Source: Ceratothoa steindachneri (Eukaryota; Arthropoda; Malacostraca; Isopoda; Cymothoidae). From it: DNA of 64,000 nt. Under the pieces are notes generated by a model, which had not been told where the DNA came from, made no database searches, and worked only from the letters and a program-made list of their open reading frames with translations. Positions 63,615 to 64,000 of this stretch are shown here, piece after piece. The position numbers and the translations under genes are program-made. Where the stretch lies: assembly GCA_963969495.1 (NCBI GenBank), contig OZ018321.1, forward strand, positions 128,483,620-128,547,619, in the 5' to 3' direction. Position 1 is the first letter of the stretch. The number at the start of each line of letters is the position of its first letter.

Positions 63615-64000
63615 CATAATTGTGCTCTGGTCCTGTTCTAAAAAGAGTTCTCTCTAAAGAAATGCGTGTAGCAACCATTGTTACACTGAACCAAAGTGGC
63701 CTGAAATACAAGGAGATAGTTTCTAAGGGTAGAAGAAGCTCCATTTTTAGGATGATTAATGACTTTAAAAAAGAATGGTTACACTCCTGCGAAGAAATCT
63801 TCTGGACGTCCAAACGCTTCAAATGAACGACAGGATCGCCTACTGGTAAGGTCCAAGCTCAAGGATCGTGTTGCCTCCAGTGCCAAGTTGCTCACGATTG
63901 GAAAGAGCAGTTGTGACCGCTTCCAGCGCACGCAGAGAGGCGGACACTTTACGACCAATGTCTCAAATCGAGAAGGCTGCGGAGAAGCTTCATCTCACCG
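63615..64000 (+). pseudogene. Tc1-like transposase fossil, N-terminal part, runs out of the window
   Basis: Reads EMRVATIVTLNQSGLKYKEI, VSKGRRSSIFRMINDFKKEW and CEEIFWTSKRF, then a TGA at 63824-63826. After a frame change VTASSARREADTLRP, SQIEKAAEKLHLT can be read up to the edge. It is the first HTH and linker of a Tc1-like transposase, matching the one at 35.2-37.5 kb word for word in places (KYKEIV; INxFKK; YEEVFC/CEEIFW). The catalytic part lies outside. Confidence 0.75.

Overview
The window is eukaryotic, most likely arthropod. There are no operons or Shine-Dalgarno signals, there are many (TA)n microsatellites, and almost everything recognisable is a metazoan transposable element: I-like LINEs with RNase H, Penelope-like elements with GIY-YIG endonucleases, Ty3/gypsy remnants and Tc1/mariner fossils. 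The mix, plus a long CCTAR-type pentamer array, would fit a crustacean, but nothing seen settles the species. I find no intact host gene, tRNA or rRNA.

Layout. 1-6.2 kb: an L2/CR1-like RT scrap, a Penelope scrap (PLE-1), a decayed gene of an unnamed family, and a (TA)n-bounded inverted repeat. 6.2-13.3 kb: a gypsy element (Gypsy-1) with two LTRs but no RT, carrying a 5'-truncated I-like copy (copy A). 13.3-21.5 kb: a Penelope element (PLE-3) split by a near full-length I-like LINE (copy B, 13397-20353). 21.6-26.3 kb: PLE-2, a zinc-knuckle retroelement-like remnant and a mariner fossil. 26.4-31.9 kb: I-like copy C. 32.1-32.6 kb: a second (TA)n-bounded inverted repeat. 35.2-37.5 kb: a Tc1 fossil with another mariner-like element inserted at an internal TA. 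38.5-39.5 kb: mariner. 39.8-45.0 kb: I-like copy D, minus strand. 47-49.4 kb: two more mariner fossils. 50-56.7 kb: an old I-like copy E containing a second gypsy (Gypsy-2). 58.3-61.5 kb: pieces of a diverged I-like ORF1. 60.3-63.2 kb: a 30-bp minisatellite, a 1.2-kb TAGCC-type array and a 128-bp tandem repeat. 63.6-64 kb: the start of a Tc1 fossil that leaves the window.

How the parts relate. Copies A, B, C and D look almost identical over shared parts, so the I-like family moved recently. A, B and D are flanked by 13-bp target duplications. Copy B gives the consensus: a 5' leader with an in-frame uORF and a perfect hairpin, ORF1 (818 aa, three zinc knuckles), and ORF2 (endonuclease, RT, RNase H, C-terminal Cys/His motif) in the -1 frame without an AUG, then a 3' UTR with two hairpins and poly(A). 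No copy has an intact ORF2. The nesting gives an order of events: the Penelope and gypsy insertions are older than the I-like copies in them, and Gypsy-2 is younger than copy E.
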